Shown one piece after another: positions 6,758-8,506 of a stretch of DNA of 8,506 nt (positions are counted from its first letter, which is position 1; every line of letters begins with the position of its first letter). The stretch spans positions 1 to 8,506 of the forward strand of contig WLGA01000045.1 in assembly GCA_009703445.1 (NCBI GenBank), given 5' to 3'. The notes beneath the pieces were generated by a model. The model did not search any database, had not been told where the DNA came from, and saw only the letters and a program-made list of their open reading frames with translations. The position numbers were made by a program, and so were the translations under genes. Source of the stretch: Actinomycetota bacterium. Its GTDB lineage: Bacteria > Actinomycetota > Actinomycetes > Actinomycetales > Microbacteriaceae.

Positions 6758-8131
6758 CTAGCCGATTAGTGGGCGTTCCCGAGGGTATTCGAAGTGGCGT
6801 TTGGTGGCGCGCAGGGCCAGCGAGGTGGCAACCACGATTGGGCCGAGGCGACCGAAGAGCATCAGAAGTGAAATCACGATCTTGCCGTGATCTGGCAGCA
6901 AAGGCGTCATGCCTCCAGTGAGGCCCACCGTGCCGACTGCCGAAAAAACCTCGAGGAGGATTTGGTCGAGGGTGAAGGTTGTGGTCAGACGCAGGAACAT
7001 GGTTGCCGCAATCAGAACCGCGGCCGTGATTCCAACGATAGTGAACGCTTGACGTTGCATTGACCTTGGCAGGCGGCGGTTGCCGATGTTAACCGCAGCC
7101 TCGCCTCGAATCTCGGTGTAAATCACATAAAACAGCACTACTGCCGTTCCGATCTTGATGCCACCTGAAGTCGAAACGCTCGCGCCACCGATAAACATCA
7201 AAAAGTCGGTGACCAGCCAGGTGCTTGGCAACATGCCAACCACGTCGACTGAGTTGAAGCCTGCTGTGCGAGGCATCACAGCGGCGAAGAAGGTATTGAT
7301 GATTTTGTCTAGGACGGAGAAATGCCCCAAGGTCTTCGGATTATTCCACTCGAGGAAACCGATGAGCAGTACGCCGAGGATGAGCAAAACCAGGCTGCCC
7401 CACAGGGTGATTCGAGTGTTTAGCGACCATTGATTTGGCAACTCAAAAGGTGCCTCGAGCTTGCGCCAGGCATAAATCTTGAGTTTCAAACGATCGCGAA
7501 TTTCGGTGATTGTCGGGAAACCAATACTGGCAATAAAGACCGCCGCCATGACCGGAATCAAGACCCAACCATCGCCGGCGAAACGCATCATGCTGTCGCT
7601 ATAAAGCGCAAACCCGGCGTTGTTGAAAGCAGACACGGCATGGAACGCTGCGTGAGCCACTGCCTTGGCCGGTGCATAGCCATAGGTGTTCACAAAGCGG
7701 AAGAACAAGAACACGTAAAGGGCGAACTGAAAAAACAACATGATCTTCACAACGTTGAAGAGCAAACCACGCACGTCACGACTCGAGCCGCCTACTTCGG
7801 CCGTGGTGTTCATCCGAGTTTTGAGCGAGATTCGACCTTCGATCAGAATCGCAATCAGTGTTGCGAAACCAACAATTCCAAAACCGCCAATTTCAATTAG
7901 CGCACCAATGACAATGTGGCCAAAGAGGTTCCAGTGGGCTTCGACATCCAGGGTCGAAAGGCCGGTGACGGTGGTGGCCGAAGTGGCTGTCAAGAGTGCG
8001 TCAAGAAACGGCGTTGCCTTGCCCGAATTTGTGGCGAATGGCAGAGAGAGCAAGAAGGTTCCGAGGGCGATAACCGCCGTGAAGGAGAGTGCGACCAATC
8101 GAGCCGGGCGACCGCCGCGCTTCGATGCCAT
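6758..8131 (-). CDS. ktrB: KtrB/TrkH-type potassium uptake channel subunit
   Basis: A 457-residue integral membrane protein that conducts K+ (or Na+/K+) into the cell. The four selectivity-filter loops of the TrkH/KtrB family are all recognisable, each with its conserved glycine: TVTGL (54-58), NNAGF (170-174), RTAGF (288-292) and GTVGLT (400-405). The GGASVSTSGGIK stretch (315-326) corresponds to the gating loop usually written GGSPGSTAGGIK, here with several substitutions. About eight to ten hydrophobic segments surround the loops. The ATG at 8129-8131 is chosen because GGGAG (8137-8141) lies 5 nt upstream. An in-frame TTG at 8143 would overlap the ribosome site and is unlikely. The gene begins 24 nt after tRNA-Thr and is followed 37 nt later by ktrA. 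Length and the single-RCK partner favour KtrB naming over TrkH. Confidence 0.94.
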   Translation of the reverse strand: MASKRGGRPARLVALSFTAVIALGTFLLSLPFATNSGKATPFLDALLTATSATTVTGLSTLDVEAHWNLFGHIVIGALIEIGGFGIVGFATLIAILIEGRISLKTRMNTTAEVGGSSRDVRGLLFNVVKIMLFFQFALYVFLFFRFVNTYGYAPAKAVAHAAFHAVSAFNNAGFALYSDSMMRFAGDGWVLIPVMAAVFIASIGFPTITEIRDRLKLKIYAWRKLEAPFELPNQWSLNTRITLWGSLVLLILGVLLIGFLEWNNPKTLGHFSVLDKIINTFFAAVMPRTAGFNSVDVVGMLPSTWLVTDFLMFIGGASVSTSGGIKIGTAVVLFYVIYTEIRGEAAVNIGNRRLPRSMQRQAFTIVGITAAVLIAATMFLRLTTTFTLDQILLEVFSAVGTVGLTGGMTPLLPDHGKIVISLLMLFGRLGPIVVATSLALRATKRHFEYPRERPLIG

Positions 8132-8135
8132 TTTG

Positions 8136-8156
8136 TCTCCCAATCAATTTTGGAGA
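8136..8156 (-). promoter_or_regulatory. Predicted hairpin joining the tRNA 3' end to the ktrB ribosome site
   Basis: On the minus strand TCTCCAA (8156-8150) can pair with TTGGGAGA (8143-8136) around a six-base loop, with one bulged G. The first base of the left arm is the tRNA discriminator and the rest is the 3' trailer. The right arm contains the GGGAG Shine-Dalgarno of ktrB. If formed, it would mask ktrB translation initiation. The stem is short and the prediction is by eye only. Confidence 0.4.
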
Positions 8157-8228
8157 GCCACCGTGGGGAATTGAACCCCAGACCTGCTCTTTACGAGGGA
8201 GCTGCTCTACCAACTGAGCTACGGCGGC
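8156..8228 (-). tRNA. tRNA-Thr (anticodon CGT)
   Basis: A 73-nt cloverleaf on the minus strand. The acceptor stem GCCGCCG pairs with CGGTGGC with one G-U pair, and the D arm is GCTC/GAGC. The anticodon stem GCTCC/AGAGC has a C-A mismatch at the base nearest the loop. The loop is CTCGTAA with U33 and anticodon CGT (plus strand 8193-8195, reads ACG codons). The T arm is TGGGG-TTCAATT-CCCCA and the discriminator is T. The 3' CCA is not encoded (next bases CTC), so it must be added by nucleotidyltransferase after trimming. The gene lies 29 nt after the stop of the probable oxygenase gene and 24 nt before ktrB, all on the same strand. Confidence 0.95.
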
Positions 8229-8257
8229 GTGCTGCCGCTAAGGGCAACTCAAAAAGT

Positions 8258-8506
8258 TTAGTTGAGTGCGCCGATTCTGCGTAGTCGCTCGATGGCGCCG
8301 TCTTCGATTGGGCTTTCTGGGCCGATGGCGAATCGTATAAGTCTCAGCACTCCGCGGGTAAGTGGCTGAATGATTCGACGAGACTTGGCCTTCAGGCCCA
8401 GCAACTCTCGGAACTCAATCGGGAGTGAAACCACGGCTGCTTCGAAGAGCAACCAGTAAACCGGGCGAGCCAGCACCGGAAGCGGCGGGCGCTTGATGAA
8501 CTTCAC
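8258..8506 (-). CDS. Probable MpaB/DUF2236-family oxygenase, C-terminal part, cut by window edge
   Basis: The last 82 codons of a gene that enters from the right edge; the codon at 8504-8506 is GTG but there is no reason to take it as the start. The TAA is at 8258-8260. The visible protein has LPVLARPVYWLLFEAAVVSLP followed by FRELLGL and a basic, hydrophobic helical tail. This resembles the C-terminal end of MpaB-like (DUF2236, latex-clearing/rubber-oxygenase-related) haem proteins, where a membrane-associated helix precedes an LP-x-x-x-R-x-x-x-GL pattern. The haem-ligand region lies outside the window, so function and activity cannot be checked. Assignment is by pattern memory of a short fragment and could be wrong. 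It may be co-transcribed with the tRNA and ktrBA, since no T-rich terminator hairpin follows. Confidence 0.5.
   Translation of the reverse strand: MKFIKRPPLPVLARPVYWLLFEAAVVSLPIEFRELLGLKAKSRRIIQPLTRGVLRLIRFAIGPESPIEDGAIERLRRIGALN

Noticed and set aside
7430..7900. 156-codon plus-strand open frame
   Set aside because: It is antisense to ktrB, where the second filter loop and several membrane segments are encoded. Its composition (many His, Arg, Cys) is typical of a shadow frame.
8132..8143. Upstream in-frame TTG start for ktrB, adding four residues
   Set aside because: That start would overlap the GGGAG site, which is ideally spaced for the ATG at 8129-8131, and it has no ribosome site of its own.
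8229..8257. Promoter or terminator between the probable oxygenase gene and the tRNA
   Set aside because: No TANNNT element at a sensible distance, no hairpin followed by T-run; nothing strong enough to call.

Overview
The window looks like a stretch of actinobacterial chromosome, probably from a small-genome aquatic member of Microbacteriaceae (Rhodoluna/Aquiluna-like). This assignment is inference. It rests on moderate GC by eye (mid-50s), very tight gene packing, GTG and TTG starts, a candidate leaderless promoter, a tRNA without encoded CCA, and actinobacterial-looking families: a Pro/Thr/Ser-linked DacB, a TPCP-type metal ATPase and a KtrAB-type potassium system. No phage, IS element, CRISPR array or integrase is visible. 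No gap between genes exceeds 40 bases, so almost the whole window is coding or RNA gene.

Left block (1-4152, all minus strand) is a tightly spaced four-gene operon, read right to left. It encodes a beta-CASP metallo-beta-lactamase ribonuclease (2749-4152), a secreted DacB/PBP4-type D-Ala-D-Ala carboxypeptidase (1327-2739), a Gfo/Idh/MocA NAD(P)-dependent oxidoreductase (312-1316), and the N-terminal part of a second DacB-like protein cut by the window edge (1-311). Gaps are 9, 10 and 0 nt. The second DacB starts at a TTG directly abutting the preceding stop codon, so it is easily missed by ORF calling.

Middle (4153-6006): a 36-bp divergent gap separates the operon from a plus-strand P1B-type metal ATPase. 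The gap carries an inverted repeat centred exactly midway between the two ATG codons. One arm overlaps a good leaderless -10 element for the minus-strand operon.

Right block (6031-8506, all minus strand), read right to left: the 3' end of a probable MpaB/DUF2236-family oxygenase gene, tRNA-Thr(CGT), then ktrB (potassium channel subunit) and ktrA (RCK regulatory subunit). ktrB begins 24 nt after the tRNA, which leaves no room for an ordinary promoter. The ribosome-binding sites of both ktrB and ktrA sit inside predicted inverted repeats, which suggests translational control of the potassium transporter.

I see envelope maintenance (two DacB), RNA turnover (beta-CASP nuclease) and ion homeostasis (metal ATPase, KtrAB), but no clear new defence or mobile system. 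The points most worth a second look are regulatory: the symmetric divergent gap, the tRNA-ktrB junction and the perfect palindrome over the ktrA start.
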